This document shows, piece after piece, positions 5,439 to 5,673 of a stretch of 5,673 nucleotides of DNA (positions are counted from its first letter, which is position 1; each line of letters starts with the position of its first letter). This stretch comes from Bacteroidales bacterium (GTDB lineage Bacteria > Bacteroidota > Bacteroidia > Bacteroidales > WCHB1-69): assembly GCA_031254735.1 (NCBI GenBank), contig JAIRTU010000209.1, positions 1 to 5,673 on the forward strand. Reading direction: 5' to 3'. The notes below the pieces were generated by a model. That model was given only the letters and a program-made list of their open reading frames with translations, was not told the origin of the DNA and ran no database searches. Both the position numbers and the translations under genes were made by a program.

Positions 5439-5673
5439 ATGAGCAAATTAAAAAGAGATTTAAGCAATTTGCAGGAATTGTTTCCTGCTTCTTTTTCCGA
5501 AGAACAAAAATCTTTTTGTAAAACATTATTTTATAAGAAGTTATCGTTACAAATGCACGCTTTTTACAACGGAAAGATGCAGACCATACCCAAAATTCCG
5601 ATGGAGGGATTTCATTGGCTCAACGCATGGTACACCCCCGGCGTTTCGGCAGTTTCTACCGGCATACGCGACG
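5439..5673 (+). CDS. Probable NAD(P)-dependent malic enzyme (N-terminal part, runs off the window)
   Basis: The ATG at 5439 opens a frame of 78 complete codons that continues past the window end. Residues 49-78 contain IPKIPMEGFHWLNAWYTPGVS followed by STGIRD. The WYTPGVS block (64-70) with a preceding proline-rich K-x-P segment is the signature of the N-terminal domain of bacterial malic enzymes (COG0281), which decarboxylate malate to pyruvate with reduction of NAD or NADP. The first 45 residues form a charged helical lead-in, longer than in the shortest bacterial malic enzymes. The cofactor domain and catalytic residues lie outside the window, so cofactor choice and activity cannot be judged. 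The gene is transcribed divergently from gcvT. Another enzyme sharing this N-terminal domain is the main alternative. Confidence 0.72.
   Translation, partial: MSKLKRDLSNLQELFPASFSEEQKSFCKTLFYKKLSLQMHAFYNGKMQTIPKIPMEGFHWLNAWYTPGVSAVSTGIRD

Overview
The window looks like chromosomal DNA from a member of the Bacteroidota, probably Bacteroidales. The evidence is four good TAnnTTTG promoter elements (the -7 box of that phylum's primary sigma factor), A-rich rather than Shine-Dalgarno-rich leaders, and Rnf and GcvT proteins of ordinary bacterial type. The assignment rests on these signals and not on any database match.

Layout from left to right. Positions 1-377 (minus strand) hold the first third of rnfD, a membrane subunit of the Rnf ion-pumping ferredoxin:NAD oxidoreductase. 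Next come three accessory genes on the same strand: a DUF3990 protein with an ADP-ribosyltransferase-like N-terminus (471-1151), a small DUF3791 protein overlapping it by four bases (1148-1399), and a class I SAM-dependent methyltransferase of unknown substrate (1462-2274). Then comes complete rnfC (2344-3678, GTG start), which carries the NADH/FMN-binding region and two [4Fe-4S] ferredoxin motifs. A 220-base gap with a 107-base imperfect inverted repeat separates it from gcvT (3899-4990), the aminomethyltransferase of the glycine cleavage system. A 448-base divergent intergenic region follows, with promoters for both sides, several hairpins and a 9-base-period repeat. The window ends in the N-terminus of a plus-strand gene, probably an NAD(P)-dependent malic enzyme (5439-5673).

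How the genes relate. rnfC and rnfD encode partners of one complex and are normally adjacent in one operon. Here they are separated by almost 2 kb, and rnfB, the usual upstream neighbour of rnfC, is absent from its usual place. The DUF3791-DUF3990 pair has its own candidate promoter and has the layout of a two-gene toxin-antitoxin or effector/partner module. It is the most likely unusual system in the window. gcvT and the putative malic enzyme are housekeeping carbon-metabolism genes, each with its own promoter.
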